DNA of 64,000 nt from positions 153,395,584 through 153,459,583 of the forward strand of contig OY720634.1 in assembly GCA_963169105.1 (NCBI GenBank), written 5' to 3'. The position numbers were made by a program, and so were the translations under genes. The stretch's first letter is position 1, and every line of letters starts with the position of its first letter. Shown piece by piece: positions 24,580-37,533 of this stretch. This DNA is from Ceriagrion tenellum. Its lineage: Eukaryota > Arthropoda > Insecta > Odonata > Coenagrionidae. The notes under the pieces were generated by a model. That model ran no database searches. It was given only the letters and a program-made list of their open reading frames with translations, and was not told the DNA's origin.

Positions 24580-25480
24580 AGTCCCCACTGGACCCGGTAG
24601 TAAGAAAGACAAGTGCACGGTAAGGGCATAAAACGTGAGATGTTTAGGGGTAAGCGGGAAGCTGGAGAACACGAAGATAGAGACCAAGACTACACTCTTG
24701 TCAGATCTATACACAATAGCTAAGTAAAGCAGTGCAAGAGCTACCCCAGTGCGAACATAAACAGTGACAACCAACAAGTAGTTATGGAGAACTTCCTCCA
24801 ATGCAAGAAAACTTAGACGATTTATATGAACCAAGATGGGATACATAAATACTAATTTAAGAAGGGAACAGAGAAAGATTTTCCGATGCAATCGACAAGA
24901 ATCTAGAAATTAAAGGATAAAGGAACACCAATGAAAAATGAATGAACTGAAGAGGACAATCGCATAAATAGCAGAAAAACTGATGAGCACGATGGTAGAA
25001 TAAGCCATGCAAAACGGCGGGTATAAGGAAACAAATAGATGAAAGTAGGAAATACAAGCACTCCTAAACGATCGCTTCAACAAGCTAACCAATCAATCAA
25101 GTATGTAAGAAGGCTAAAGAAGTTTATATCGACAGCCGCTGCGAGAAATTCAAAGAAACCATAAAGAAGGGGAATACCGAAACAGCATACAGGATAGTAA
25201 AGAAACACTTCGGAAAGAGGAAGACGAGATACAACAACATCAGAGATGCAAAAGGGAATATATTGATAGGAGATGAAGACATTGGGAATAGATGGAACCA
25301 ATACATTGAAGAACTCTACCGAGGGCCGACGCCACTGGAAGAAAACATAACGAAGGACGAGAGCGAGGCTGACGAGGAAGACGGGTGCCCAATCATATTG
25401 ATGAGTGAATTCGATAGAGCAGTTGACGATGTCATGAACAACAAAGCACCTGGAGCAGATAACATCTACATCTACGAAGT
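24580..25480 (+). mobile_element. LINE fragment: endonuclease start and pre-RT region
   Basis: At 24595-24700 broken frames read NVRCLGVSGKLENTKIET, like the start of an apurinic endonuclease domain. At 25110-25475 frames give YNNIRDAKGNILIGDEDI, then WNQYIEELYRGP and MNNKAPGADNI, the stretch just upstream of the reverse transcriptase in RTE/L1-like LINEs. The middle is deleted and stops occur, so it is dead. Confidence 0.8.
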
Positions 25481-25599
25481 ACCGTGAAAGCCACCACTAG
25501 GGTTTGTGGCACGGGGTGATACCACACCAAGCATGCAGCCATTGTAAATCAGAAGCGCGCACACGAGTTAAGTATAGAGAAGAGTGTCGCACAACTCCT

Positions 25600-26130
25600 T
25601 ATCTTTTCTGCCTATTTTAAAACTAAACCTCTTCCAGTCTATGGATGGAACGTTTAAATCACCACTGTAAATAATTTTACATTCGTTATTTTGATTAATG
25701 AAATGCTTCACCTGTCTTTCTAACTGCAAAGCTGTATTTAAACTTGAATTAGGTGGCCTGTAAAATACGCATATAAAAATTCATTTTCACGAGCACTTGA
25801 TTGAACACCACGCACTTTCTACGACGTTATTTGGAAATATTTCAACTCTACTTACGATCTCATCTTTTACAGCTATGGATACACCTCCTCCTCTCACTAA
25901 TCGGTCTTTTCTATACATTGCATAAGATTTTGAAAGGATCGCGCTATCCAAAATTTAACTCGACAACCAGCTTTCTGTTCCTATCACTACATCAGCGTCC
26001 GGGCTTAAGGTGAGATGGTGAAACTCGGTGACCTTGTTTTTATACTACGACAATTGACGACCACTATGGAAATTGAATCCTTTGGATCTAACTTACTGTG
26101 CACTTGTTTAAAGTATTTTAATACATTAAT
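25600..26130 (-). mobile_element. LINE endonuclease fragment
   Basis: The minus strand reads VVIGTESWL, then YAMYRKDRLVRGGGVSIAVK, then FYRPPNSS and SGDLNVPSIDW. These are successive conserved blocks of the Jockey/CR1-type ORF2 endonuclease. The sequence is interrupted by stops. ORF1-like sequence may continue to about 26430. It is a different family from the neighbouring + strand fragment. Confidence 0.85.
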
Positions 26131-26589
26131 GGAAGCAGTTATTGATGAACCCCAACCACTTCTATTTTGTTCGGATACTAAGCTATTCTGATTTCTAAAA
26201 TATCTTTCATTGGTACTATTAATTACGGCGACCCCGTTATTTTATGACCCACTATTTGATTTACTCACTGTCCTACTCCGTAACCTAAAAATATCTAAGT
26301 TTTTGTCATCTACTAAGCTTTTCCTTGGCCCTAAACTGTGAATACTCTTTATTATTTGACTTTTTGGAAATGCACAGATCTCTGTCCCACTAACCTCAGC
26401 ATTGATGAAAGCTGATCATGACAACAAAGTACAAAGCAATGAATGCGACTACTTTTTTATACACAATTTTGATGAGGTTCTGGTGATAACAACTTAGGGC
26501 AAATTAGCCCGCATTAAAAGGCAATCAATAATATGAATAATTCAATCAACACGCGGTATTCCATTGAATTGGCCCAAAGGCTCTCTGAC

Positions 26590-27250
26590 AAACAGGTCTT
26601 AATGCGTTGCTATTAATCGAAGTTACAGTGAATTTAAACCAATTAATTCGGGTGTGCCACAGGGGTCAGTCCTAGGCCCAATACTATTTTTGGTGTATAT
26701 TAATGATTTGTGTGACTACAGTTATAATGGTACAGTTGCAACCTTTACTGATGATCTTGAATTATACTACGCCGGCTCAACTTGGCAGTACTTAAAGAGG
26801 AAATGCAATGTGATTTAAACCATATGCGAGTATGGTTTTTTCACAACAAATTAAAAATTAATGTACAGAAAACCAAGGTTATGTGTTTTGATGTTTGTAA
26901 CCGTTTTCATAATGATTGGAATTTATTGTATCATGAGATTAACTGTAACTTCATTACTTGTAAAGACTATCGGTGGCCAGAGTTGATTCTATTAAATACT
27001 TAGAAGTAACGTTAGGCCACAACCTCAAGTGGCAGCTTCATGCACATCTGTCAGAAAATGTTTACTGCATTGTATAGCAAAATTTTATTATATTCGCAAC
27101 AAGTGTATCTTAGACCTTTTAAAGATATTTTGTAATGCATTAATAACTCCAAGCTCAGCTATGGCATTACTATCTGAGATGGTGCTTATTACAATTCAAT
27201 ACAGCCAGCCTATCTTGCTCAAAAGAACATCATCAGGATAATCTCCAGTA
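26590..27250 (+). mobile_element. LINE reverse transcriptase fragment
   Basis: Contains SGVPQGSVLGPILFLVYIND and then TDDLELYY, reverse transcriptase motifs B and C, the catalytic Asp pair being present as TDD rather than ADD. WFFHNKLKINVQKTKVMCF follows, the usual thumb-proximal block. Stops and frameshifts appear after 27001. Residual 3' sequence may continue to about 27920. Confidence 0.9.
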
Positions 27251-28640
27251 AAAGTAAACCTCACCCCAGTTTTCCCTTATATTACTTATAAAGGTGCTCC
27301 CTCTAAGATATTTATACGTTCATAAGGTACTACGAACCTTCTTGATAAGTGGCAACACTTCTACCTGGTTTGAAAAATCAGATATTGAAAGTGGCCGTTG
27401 AAATATGAAGTTTCCTCTACAAAAGGTTAGCCAATCTATATATAAATGATGTTATGATCACATTGGACCTAAACTATACATTATGTTACCACCTACTCTA
27501 AAAGGTAATCAAAATGAGTTTACATTATTATAAAACCTCAAGAAATGGCTACTTACTCTTGAAAGTTTAGAGTTTGTGTTTGGGTAAAAGAAAAATTAAT
27601 AAAAATTGTTTTTTTTTGCCTTCAAATTTGTAAAAAAACTTTGTACCTTATTTATGAATATTTTAAGTTATTCATTGTTGAGTTCTCGAATCTGGCATTG
27701 TTAGATTCTTAATCTGGCATATTTCACATAAATTTGATGATTAGTTTTACTCTTTTATCATTCATACCTTTAGTGTGTCTTATCTTATAGTGTGTATTTT
27801 AGTGTGCATTGTGCACTCATGCCATTGTGGTAGCTTCCCACAGAAGGTCCTTGAAGCTACCTTAAGCTCATTCTTTTTTCAAATTCAACTTTGTATATCT
27901 AAAATAGAGTAATAAATCATCCATCTATCTTTATCCACCCATAAACGTTAACACTACTGCTTCAACTGTTTTTAGGTCCATTCGCAATATGTATGAGTAA
28001 ATTATAAAACAATGATGAGTCACTGCTTACAAGCCTCGCAGTTCATATCGAATATTTTTCCAGGATGCATTAATCATTTTAACCCAATTTTAAGGTAGCA
28101 AATTTACCATTAGTTTAATTATAACGAAGAAATAATTCATGGCACCATGTTCACTTACTTCGCAGTTATACAATAGTTCCCCCGTAGGAAATTGGATGCA
28201 TGCAAACGTCACAGATATAGGGCGTTAAGATACTCATTTTCATAATTTTTAAAAATCTTTTCAAAAGCAGAAATCCACCGTTCCCCGCCAATTAATTTGA
28301 CTTTTGGACACAAACATCAACTTCAGTTTTTTGTATCCCTCCGCCTCCGAATGGATGACGCTTCCTATATTCACCCTTGCCGGCGCTAACTCGCATCCTT
28401 TTGCGACTTTTTGGAGAAGTTCTTTTCCACATCTCACGAGGACCCTTCGAAGAACTCTCTCTCTTCTTGTTCACCCGAGCACCCTCCGAAGAAAGAGGGA
28501 TGGAGGAAGAGAAGAGGGGGCGGGGCGAGGTGACGACAGAGAGAGAGCGATGGCCAGTGAAAGGAAGATGGAGGGGTGTAAGTTAATGGAGGTAACAGCT
28601 TTAAACGCATGGGAGTTGACCTCCATAAATAGAAAGGCAT
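27251..28640. other. AT-rich, little recognised
   Basis: Probably includes the decayed 3' part of the upstream LINE to about 27920. A purine-rich patch lies at 28490-28580. I see no gene. Confidence 0.4.
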
Positions 28641-28643
28641 ATA

Positions 28644-29073
28644 AAGGCTGTCACACGATCAACGTGTGCGTGTAACGTGAGCCGTTAACGGGAATACGCG
28701 AAAAGATGGCTGACGGGAAAGTATAGCGAACGGACACAATCAACGTGTACGGGGAGTACGTGTATGCGAGAGATGGGCAACTTTCATCTCTTCCCGTGTC
28801 CCGTACACGGAAAAACAATCAGAATAGTCCTGAGAATCCTGGAAAGGGAGCCATCTGTCGGCAGACACATCCAACTGTCGAAGATTGTTCTTGGCGAAGA
28901 CAACTTATTCACTTCCACACTTGTTTACAGCTGATCTCTTAGCAGCGCCTGCGTTAGTCAATTGCTACTCCGGGCCGCGTTAACGTCGATTGTGACCACT
29001 GACTTGCGTTCCCCGTCTCCTGTTGTCCCGTTAATGTCTCGCATCACACGTACACGTTGAGTCCCAGCCTTAA
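28644..29073. repeat. MITE-like element with about 45-bp inverted ends
   Basis: The left end (aaggctg...caacgtgt...gttaacggg) matches the complement of the right end (cccgttaatg...acacgttg...cagcctt) with small indels. The length is about 430 bp, with no transposase. The superfamily is not certain because no clean target duplication is visible. Confidence 0.6.
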
Positions 29074-29625
29074 GCCTTTAGAGTCACTCGCAATTGTTGG
29101 GAGATAGCTGACAGCAATAAAAAACACACGCTACACGATGGGCGTATATTTTAAAACTTTAAGATCAGGCGGATTCTAATTCAGAGAATAATTCAGAATA
29201 AGCTTGATAATATTTTGACTTTGCGGTGTATCTCTTGAACGGATAGAATCGTCCAAATAAGACTGTCAAAATAAGAATATAAACTGCCGAACTGAAACAC
29301 CGCTAGAAGTTCCGAGTTATTACATCGAAAACAGCACTTTATTAACTCGATACAAATCGTTCACTTCGACTCATTAGTCTGCTGATCCAACTTGGGACTC
29401 CTCAACGGTCAGGACCTTCCCAGGTCGCTTTAATGAGTGGTTTAACCCAATAACCAACCCTCAATGCCGAGATACCTTCAACACCCCTTCTCTTCTGCCA
29501 CATACGTAGTCACCTATGTCCAACTTTCACCTTTCCCCTTCCCTTATACCCCCTCCCTCCCCCCCTCTTTCTCCGACACTCCCCTCACTTGCAATTCTTT
29601 ATACATACAGGACCATGAGTTATGC

Positions 29626-29672
29626 TTGTTGCCTGATGATGATGCAGTACATCGAAACCGGTCGTATTTAAG
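29626..29672 (+). ncRNA. Hammerhead-ribozyme-like motif (Penelope type)
   Basis: CTGATGA at 29633-29639 is followed by stem II GATG-cagta-CATC, then GAAA at 29654-29657, the palindromic ACCGGT stem III and GTC at 29661-29663, the expected cleavage site. Both conserved cores and a perfect 4-bp stem II are present. Stem I is short (c-g, g-u, u-a). This is the minimal hammerhead form known from Penelope-like elements. Confidence 0.7.
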
Positions 29673-30469
29673 TTTATATTGTGGAAAATTTCCAACTTTT
29701 ATTAATTTAGAATTGCTTATAGGCTGCTCTTTGATGAGTAACCGCGAGAGTCAATGCCTGGGGGGCAATAGATAAGAGAATGGGCACATTATTGACCACC
29801 GGTCGCACTTTTACGAGGAATATACGTCCTCCTCTTTTGCTCGCATTTTGATTCTGCAGTTATATCGTATTAGGGAAGGTGAAATCTCTGTCATAATGTT
29901 AAGGTTATGATTACAACAATCAGAGCAAGGAAGAGGGAATACTGTATGAAAATCAAATTTATACGATTAGGTAGATATTTGGATAGGAAGATTCAGGTTC
30001 TCAGCAACTTTGATCTATATCCTCGATGAAAGTTTATATCCTCCAATAAATATTCTCACGTTTAGATTTTTACAGTTTTTACTACAAACTGACGCTCTTT
30101 TGCTTCAAGTTCATTGACATTTTCACTTTATAACATTCATAACTTTGACAATATCGATGATTTATTGATATATTACGGCATTTGTGTCAATTTATCGTTT
30201 TTTCAATTTTATTCCATTTTTCTTGCCTATTGTGTCATAGCTCAATATACTACAAAGACATTTCTCATTATTCAATACATATCAATAATATTTCAAAGTT
30301 TGGTTGCAGTTAATAGGCTCAAAATATTATTTTTCGGTCGAAGTAGGAATTTTCTCGAAAATCAATAGCAACTTACTGAGGGATTCTTATTATTGCAGTG
30401 ATGCACATTTATAAAACTGATGTTTTTGGAATAAAAATACATTGTATTGTTTATTGTTTATAATACTAA

Positions 30470-30905
30470 TAATACTTTTACTGTTTTTTGTTGATGCATT
30501 TGGCACATTTGTATACAACTTTTTTAAGGTACACTTCCCGCTGGCCACCGTGTTGCAGACTTGGCCTTTCATTTCCTATGTAATTCTCTGTAGTTTGACA
30601 CCTCAGCCTGTTTGCATTAATAATTTCAAAAGGTTGTTCCAGACTCCATGTCTTATTCGTGTGGCCATTGCGTACTTTCTCCGCAACTTGTTGGATGAAA
30701 TTTATTCGTGAAATTTTCCTCCCAGTGACGACCTTGCATATCACAACGGAATTGATTGCTGCCAGGTCTAGAATGTCATGGAAACAATGAATAGACCATC
30801 TTATTGATAACGCTTTGACTGTGTACTGTGTTGCAATTTTTACCACTATGTCCACCCCATATTCGTTGCATTATAGTGCGACACAAGGTGGGGAATATTT
30901 TCTCA
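30470..30905 (-). pseudogene. piggyBac transposase C-terminal remnant
   Basis: The minus strand reads YNEYGVD, then the block SIRWSIHCFHDILDLAAINS, then KISRINFIQQVAEKV, in the order of the C-terminal half of the DDE_Tnp_1_7 (piggyBac) fold. The end carries the start of a Cys-rich region (VVYKCAKC). The upstream catalytic part is absent and no TTAA ends were found, so it is a fragment, though the frame of 125 codons is open. A domesticated gene is less likely. Confidence 0.8.
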
Positions 30906-31029
30906 TAATTAGTTTACTAACACTGGAGTGAAGAGAACTCATTACTAGAACATATTCCCCACAATTCCCTTGCTAAATCGTTAATGTAACATTGTAAGAT
31001 TTCAGTACTCTTATGAAATACAGTTCATA

Positions 31030-31880
31030 ATCATAAAGGTGTATTATCGGGTGGAAGGAATATTACCCATTTAGCCTATGCTGATGCTATTGTAATAATG
31101 TCACAGTCCCAGGAGGAACTTAAGAGTGTAATGCTTACACTGCAAACTGCAGCCGGGAAATTTGGCCTGAAAGTAAACCCAAATAAAACTGAATACATGG
31201 TTATAGGAAGGCACCGCCTACCGGATGTTCTACAGATAAAAATAAATTAAGAAAATTATAAGAGAGTGAGAGAGTTCAAGTATCTTGGTGCAATTCTGTC
31301 GGAAGAGGCATCAAATGAAGTAGAAATTAAAGCAAGAATTCAAACTGGTAAGAGGCATTCTATGCTCTGAGCAATATTTTGAAGTCCCGGAACGTATCAA
31401 GAGAGCTTAAGATAAGATTGTACAAGACATTAATTCTCCCCGTGGTTCTCTATGGGTGCCAAAGCTGGAGCACACGAAAACAAGATCTAAACAAACTGTT
31501 AATATTTGAGAGGCGGGTGCTTAGGAAAATATATGGGCCAGTCCAAGACGAATTGACAGGGGAATAGAGAAGACTATATAATCAGGAACTGTATGACCTT
31601 TATCGAGACAACACCGTTGTAGGACTACTAAGAAGCAGGAGATTGGAATGGATAGGACATGTGGAACGGATGAGCGATGAACGATATCCTAAACTTGCAA
31701 ATTGCATGAGCTCGGAGGGGAAAAGACCAAAGAAAAGATGAATGGATGACATAAGAGAGGATCTGCAGCAAATAGAAGCCTGGAAAGATTGGAGGTAAAT
31801 AGCCAAAAGAACAGAAGAGTGGAGAGCCTTGGTCTTGACATCGCGCTGTCCACTGGGCCTGATCGCGTAAAGTAAGTATG
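31030..31880 (+). mobile_element. LINE reverse transcriptase C-terminal fragment
   Basis: Frames in order read SQEELKSVMLTLQTAAGKFG, NPNKTEYMVIGRH, REFKYLGAILSEEASNEVEI, LYKTLILPVVLYGCQSW, LLIFERRVLRKIYGPVQDE and RRLEWIGHVERMSDE. This is the post-catalytic part of RTE-like arthropod LINEs. Several stops and a frameshift break it. Sister fragments lie at 42580, 50680 and 51895. Confidence 0.9.
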
Positions 31881-32929
31881 TAAGTAAGTATGGAATACAG
31901 TTCTCCATGCATTTTTTTTGAGAGATCGGTACTTCTCTTCTAGAGCAATTTATTGTCACAACTAAAGTAGTGGTTTTTTCCTTGAGCAATTGAGCCAAAT
32001 TTGAGAGATGTAAAGAAGTTGTCTGTGTTCATATTTCTGCGTTGGCGATGAATAGGCAGCATGAGACCCATACTACATAGTCTGAAATTCGTTGACTATT
32101 TAGACGGTTATCCTCTACCGCGGTTCCTCCTCCTCTACATACAAGATGTAGGACTGTTTTATGACGACTGTTTCGTCCTACCGAAATTAAACGAACCTAT
32201 GACGACAAAATTGTGAAAAATATGAATATATGAATGAAAATAATATACATCATTTTGCCAAATATTAAACTCATCTTTAGATGCTCTCTCTCTTGTCTCT
32301 TGACCGCATTCATTGTCACTTTCTGAAGAATCAGTTGATTCTTTGCAAGTTTCAAATCTCTGTTTATCATTTGAGCTGTCAAATAAAAACTCTCTACAAT
32401 CTGACTTATCCTCCTAAATCATTTGCAGATCCGCACGAATTTCAGCAGATTGTAATGAGCGATTCAGAGACATATTTGAATACAGAGAACTTCGAAACCA
32501 CTATCACCATAAAACTCAACGTTATAGCTACAAAATTTACTCTATGGAACTAAGAGGAATACTGACGCTGTATCTTCCACTTGTCATTCGGAGAGAAAAA
32601 GTAGAGCCGGTGGCAACAAAATGAGCGTAGTTCATACGTTGGTGAGGAGCAATATTGTATTCTCTGCATTCTAAAATAGTGGTAAGATACACTGCGTACT
32701 GCCAAAATATCAATTACTAAATAGGCCATGAATCGACCGGACGAAAAATGAAAAGGGTGGGGATAGGAAGTGGAAGTGGAAGGAAGGTATATGAGAATAT
32801 TTTTAAAAGGTGATCCAGGCGTGGAAGGTAACCGAATGAGCAAGGTAGGACAGTGTGGGACGGACAAAATTCCAGCAGAATTACTAATAAATACAAATAA
32901 AAATGAAGTTTTGGTGATGATACAAAGAG
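31881..32929. other. Intergenic, nothing recognised
   Basis: AT-rich sequence with no coding similarity or clear repeat structure that I can see. Confidence 0.45.
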
Positions 32930-32944
32930 CAGATATATATCTGG

Positions 32945-33236
32945 GTCAAAATGACCCGTATGGGCGTTCAAAGTAAATTCTAAAAAAAACTAATTTTCAG
33001 ATTACTCCAGCAAGATGAACATTTTTGGACATAAACACATGTTAAAATGAGTAAAAGTTACGGGAGAATATCCTGCTCTCATTGAAAATGAAATAAAAAA
33101 ATGAATGTAAAATCACGTTTGGATCAAAATGACCCACCTGGGAATTTTAGTGTTAATTACAGTGGGTCAAAATGACCCGCTTTGGGCGTTGAATGATGTT
33201 GAAATGTCCGGGAGTCCTAGTGTTAAACAGTGCTGG
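32945..33236. repeat. piggyBac-type terminal sequence with gggtcaaaatgaccc boxes
   Basis: The palindrome gggtcaaaatgaccc or a close form occurs at about 32944, 33122 and 33164. The right end reads gggagtcctagtgttaa, which on the minus strand begins TTAACACTAGGACTCCC, like termini of some piggyBac-related elements at a TTAA site. A clear left terminus was not found. Confidence 0.5.
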
Positions 33237-33299
33237 AAAGAGATTGCATCTTTGTCTTAACTCTTTGTCAATTGTAGCTTCTCTTTGTCATACATCTCC

Positions 33300-33710
33300 A
33301 ATTCGCCATGAGTCCACTTGCTCCCTTGCTTCCTTCGGCTATCCGCGCCGATTTTGCTAAACACACGAATCTTTCGTGCCTCGCCCGAAACCGCCCATTA
33401 ACATTCGCTATGCACGCAAGTTGCTCCCTCGGTCACGGGTACCCAAGGTGCAATGCAAGAGCACCGAGAGGCAATTCTCGGAAGATAGTGCGGCCTCGGG
33501 TCCTTTCTTTAGCGGCAATGAAAGCCCCGGAGGGGTTGGGTGGTGTTCAGAGTTCATGCCGACCTCGCTCACGCCAAAATCAACGAACCCTACTCGCCAG
33601 GACGTTACCCAGATACGAGAGATACAGAGGGCAGAGGGCAGAAATGGGTTTTGTGGAGAGGGAGACGCCCATGAGAGGAAAACGGACCTTTTTTTGAATA
33701 AGTAAGGTTC
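33300..33710. other. CpG-rich island with overlapping open frames
   Basis: Locally GC-richer sequence that is open in three frames (33308-33697, 33376-33705, and 33408-33836 on minus). None shows a known domain. High GC alone lowers stop-codon density, so this is better read as a possible promoter, first exon or repeat than as a proven gene. Confidence 0.3.
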
Positions 33711-34000
33711 TTTGTTGCCTCTCTTATCTCTCCCGAGTGGAAAGACTTCGAGAAGAAAAGGGCTCCGCGCAAGGCCCAAGAACAAGGTTGTTAAAGTCCC
33801 CGAAATATATTCATTCAAAGGTATTGCCCTACACACTACAGGAATATGTTTACTGCGTAGAATGTCTTCTATTGGGCATGAAATTTACATATATTTATAC
33901 AACGCTAGAAGGATAATATCCTGAGTCTTTTGAATTTAAACATTCGGTAGTGATTCATCAATAAAGTTTATACATGAACACATCTAACTAACTTGGAGAT

Positions 34001-34917
34001 TAGACCTGTGCGACGCCGCGCCGCGCCGCCGATGGATTATGTACGGCGCGCCGTCGTCATAAGTGGTCATATACCGACCATTGGCCCCTATGCGTCGGAA
34101 CTATACTTATATTCAATTATTACTGCGGTCTCCTCATAATAACGTAAAACGTAATAACTAATGAAAAAAGAGAGCAGCTCTTCTCCCCATATTTAATTAG
34201 CTGTTGAAAATAGTATCTCAATAAAATCTGTGCGATGGGAATTAACGAAATTACCATTTTGTTTTGAGCCAGCAACCACACGTCCACGCTTCCTCGGCAT
34301 GGATTTTACTCTGCTCAAGCCTTTAATCTATAAATATTAACTTTTTAATAAAAATCTACAAAACGGGAGGCCTTTTCCATAAAATCCTCCGCTCACTAAA
34401 TTTACTATGTAGTACAAAGATGAATGCTAGAGGCGATAAAAATACACACAGGATCGTTTGAATGGTATTTCATCATATTTGAAAAACTATAAATAAAATT
34501 ATAACAGTGAAATGGACATATCTGCTTACAACAGAATTTTTCGCTCGCATTTGAGATAACAGGTAAATTAGTCATGAATTTGTTATAAAATTTAGTAATG
34601 AAAGGGTATAATATTAGGTTTCATGGAAGTGGCACGATACGATATTTGCTTAAATACTTAAAATTAAAAGAAATATCTCGCATACGTTAATAAAAATTTA
34701 ATAAAATGAGTTTTAACCTGAAATAAACAATTTAACACATTAAATAATGAGAAAAAATGAATAATTTATGCTAAAACATGCTGAAATAATTGTTAATACA
34801 TTATGGATGGGTAAGTACGCCGCCAGTGAAAACCATCGGCTCGGCGCGCCGCCGGCCGCCGACCCAATTTCAGCCAGCGTCCGCCGCCGATATTTTATCC
34901 ATCGGCGCACAGGTCTA
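34001..34917. mobile_element. hAT-type element, 917 bp, exact 8-bp duplication
   Basis: The octamer ttggagat stands at 33993-34000 and again at 34918-34925. Ends are tagacctgtgcgacgccg and the complement of cggcgcacaggtcta. The termini are extremely GC-rich (ccgcgccgcgccgccg) while the interior is AT-rich. On the minus strand near 34305 a start MPRKRGRVVAGSKQ may be a relic transposase N-terminus. No full transposase is present, so it is non-autonomous. Confidence 0.92.
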
Positions 34918-36032
34918 TTGGAGATATAACACAACTTTCCCTATGTCACTTTACCAATGAATTAAGCAGTAGGATTGTGGTAATGTAGAGAATATTGTTG
35001 TAATGTTGGTAATCAAGAATTACCAACCCTGACAAATGTATTATTAAGGTGGAACTTGCAAAATTTAACTGGAGTAGGTACAGATTGCAAGAGCCAAAGA
35101 AAATATTAAAGTTTCACGGTAACAATATGTTTTGACATACTAAAGTTGGAAAATAAATGGAGCCAACGTATACAGGGTGAGGAGAGATATGAAGAAATTT
35201 TGAAAAAGACCATGCACTGCTTAATCCACCATAAATGGCATGAGGAGGCAGCGTAAAAGTCAACGAAGCAAACAAGCTTGCTGAGAATAGAACTATTCAC
35301 TCTCAACAATTCTTCTTCATTCTCGACTTTCAATTGTTTTATAGAGCAATATCTAAAGAACAGAAAATATCTTGACCGTTAAGAAACGATAGAATCATAG
35401 CAATTTTCACGCACCTTCCGTCACGTCATTTCCGCAAGGGAAGCTCTAGTTTTTACTCAATTCACGGCATTTTCTTCGCTTTGGAGCATTCTATATTTCA
35501 AACTTAATCCCGACTCCACCACAACAAACCTCCTTCGGGACACAGAATACTGCCGATTTATCTGGCCTGGATACAATACAAGAGGCTGTTGGTCACAACA
35601 CAGGTGAATTTCATTCACGAAACACTCAACGTACTCCGAACATCACCAATGATGAAATAACGGCCTGTTATAAGAAGTCATCTTACCTGATTCATCGTGA
35701 AGTAAACATCGGAATCTCCTCGTCCGAACGTCCTTTGATGTTTCACTACATTAAAAACACTGCAAATTTTTCAACAGTCGACAAATCTGTGACGATGTGT
35801 AACAAAATCTCTCTCAAAATGTATAACAATAACTCCCAACCAAAGTCAATATGGCCGTCCTCAGCTTTGCACATGATTGGACACTGATAAAATTTACAAA
35901 AATCACTCCATTTAACATGAAATGAATTACTAATTCGCCTAAAATTAATGTATGTCTTAAAAAGTATACAATATATACCCTGTTACATAAAATTGTAAAT
36001 ATAAACAAGTATAAAGGGGCCCACTCCAGATA

Positions 36033-37533
36033 CAAGGTCCTTATACCCAGGTCATGACACGCACTTGTCTAATGTAATCTGACATCTTGGATCGAATTTT
36101 TGGCGGGGTTCGAATTTTGCATGCAGATGAATGGGTGTTATCGGTACAAAGATCCACAAACATTTCCCTGAATAATTTAGCCTTTGCTATGAAACATTTT
36201 GAGTTGATAAACAATGCTAATAGGCTTAAGAACCCGTTTGGATTTCCGGCCTGAGACCTCCCGTTCGACTCCAGGAAAGTGGTAAACAATGGTTCCGACT
36301 CCATAATTATAACATGGTCATAGAGAAAAAGATTCACGTATAAAAATAGACCTGAATAATCTAGACTGCCCTAAGAAACTTTTCAAGTTGACAGAAACTA
36401 CTAAGCAACTTTAGAATACGTTTGGACTATTGGCCTGACGCATCCCGTTCAACCCCCAGGAAACTGGTAAACAATGCTTACGACATCATAATTCAAATTT
36501 GGGCGTAGGCAACTTGATCCACAATTATTTCCATTTATAAATGAGAGAATGCAATAAATCGTTTGCCGATAATAGGAAAAACTAAGGTGCTTCAGAATTT
36601 GTCCAAACTGCCGGTCTGGGACCTCCCGTTTGACTTCAGTAAAGTTGAAATTATTGCATTTGAGAGAATAATTCAAGCATGGATTAACAAATTTAAGTAT
36701 GCTCAAATTCTTTCAATATATTTATGCATATAAAATATTAATTTTCAGAAGTCGTACGTAGAAATCATAAAAACTGAAATAAATTGGTAAGATGAATAAT
36801 TTAAGCAGCGAAAAAGAAATGCCGCGCATTGGAACAGACCCTGCGAACATTGCGATGACAAGAGCAGACGCTAACCACCACGCCACACTAACGTGCAATT
36901 ACGCGAGGAAATTAAATATAGAATATAAAAATATGGCTCCAGTGGGCTTCCAAGTTTGTTTTTGCCCATTTTTTGGTGGTAAAGTATCTATATATTTGTT
37001 ACGATGAAGTTATCTGTACACAACAGCAATTAGTATTTGTATGTATCCATTTTGGCTTCATATATCGAGAGGAAACTTGCTCAAAATTCGTAAATTACCT
37101 TAAATTCTAATGTACGGTGTCCCCTTCTTGCCTGGTAAGTTTTTCAGCAAAATTTATCCGTTAAGTTCTTATTTTGCCAGCAATTGACGATTAGTTATAA
37201 TTAAGCACCATATTAGTGATTGATCAGCATGCATACATAGTTACTGTGCGCCAAAGTACGCTGAGGAAGGTTATCCTAAAATACGAGGTGAGATATAGTA
37301 TTTTATCTTTAATGAACACAAAATATACCTCTTAGGGCTTACCTAGTCCTTTTCTAATTTAAAGATCAAATTAAATTTCATGTTTAAAAAAGAATTTGTT
37401 ATATTGATCAAGGCTAAATACTTTTGGTTACCCAATAAAAAGTAACAGTGCTATGGAACATCGAGTCCGATCCAAAATGAAAAAATCAGAGTGCATTATG
37501 GGATCGTGTCATGACCTGGGTATAAGGACCTTG
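36033..37533. mobile_element. 1501-bp DNA transposon with 28-bp inverted ends and internal tandem repeats
   Basis: caaggtccttatacccaggt at 36033, continuing catgacac, is repeated as its complement ending at 37533. Flanks tccagata and tcgagata agree at 7 of 8 bases, suggesting an 8-bp duplication as in hAT or P superfamilies. Inside, three diverged direct repeats of about 182 bp begin near 36184, 36368 and 36549 and share cccgttcgactccaggaaa-like cores. No transposase is seen. Confidence 0.85.

Noticed and set aside
25263..25487. Independent small acidic protein gene
   Set aside because: The frame is the pre-reverse-transcriptase segment of the LINE at 24580-25480.
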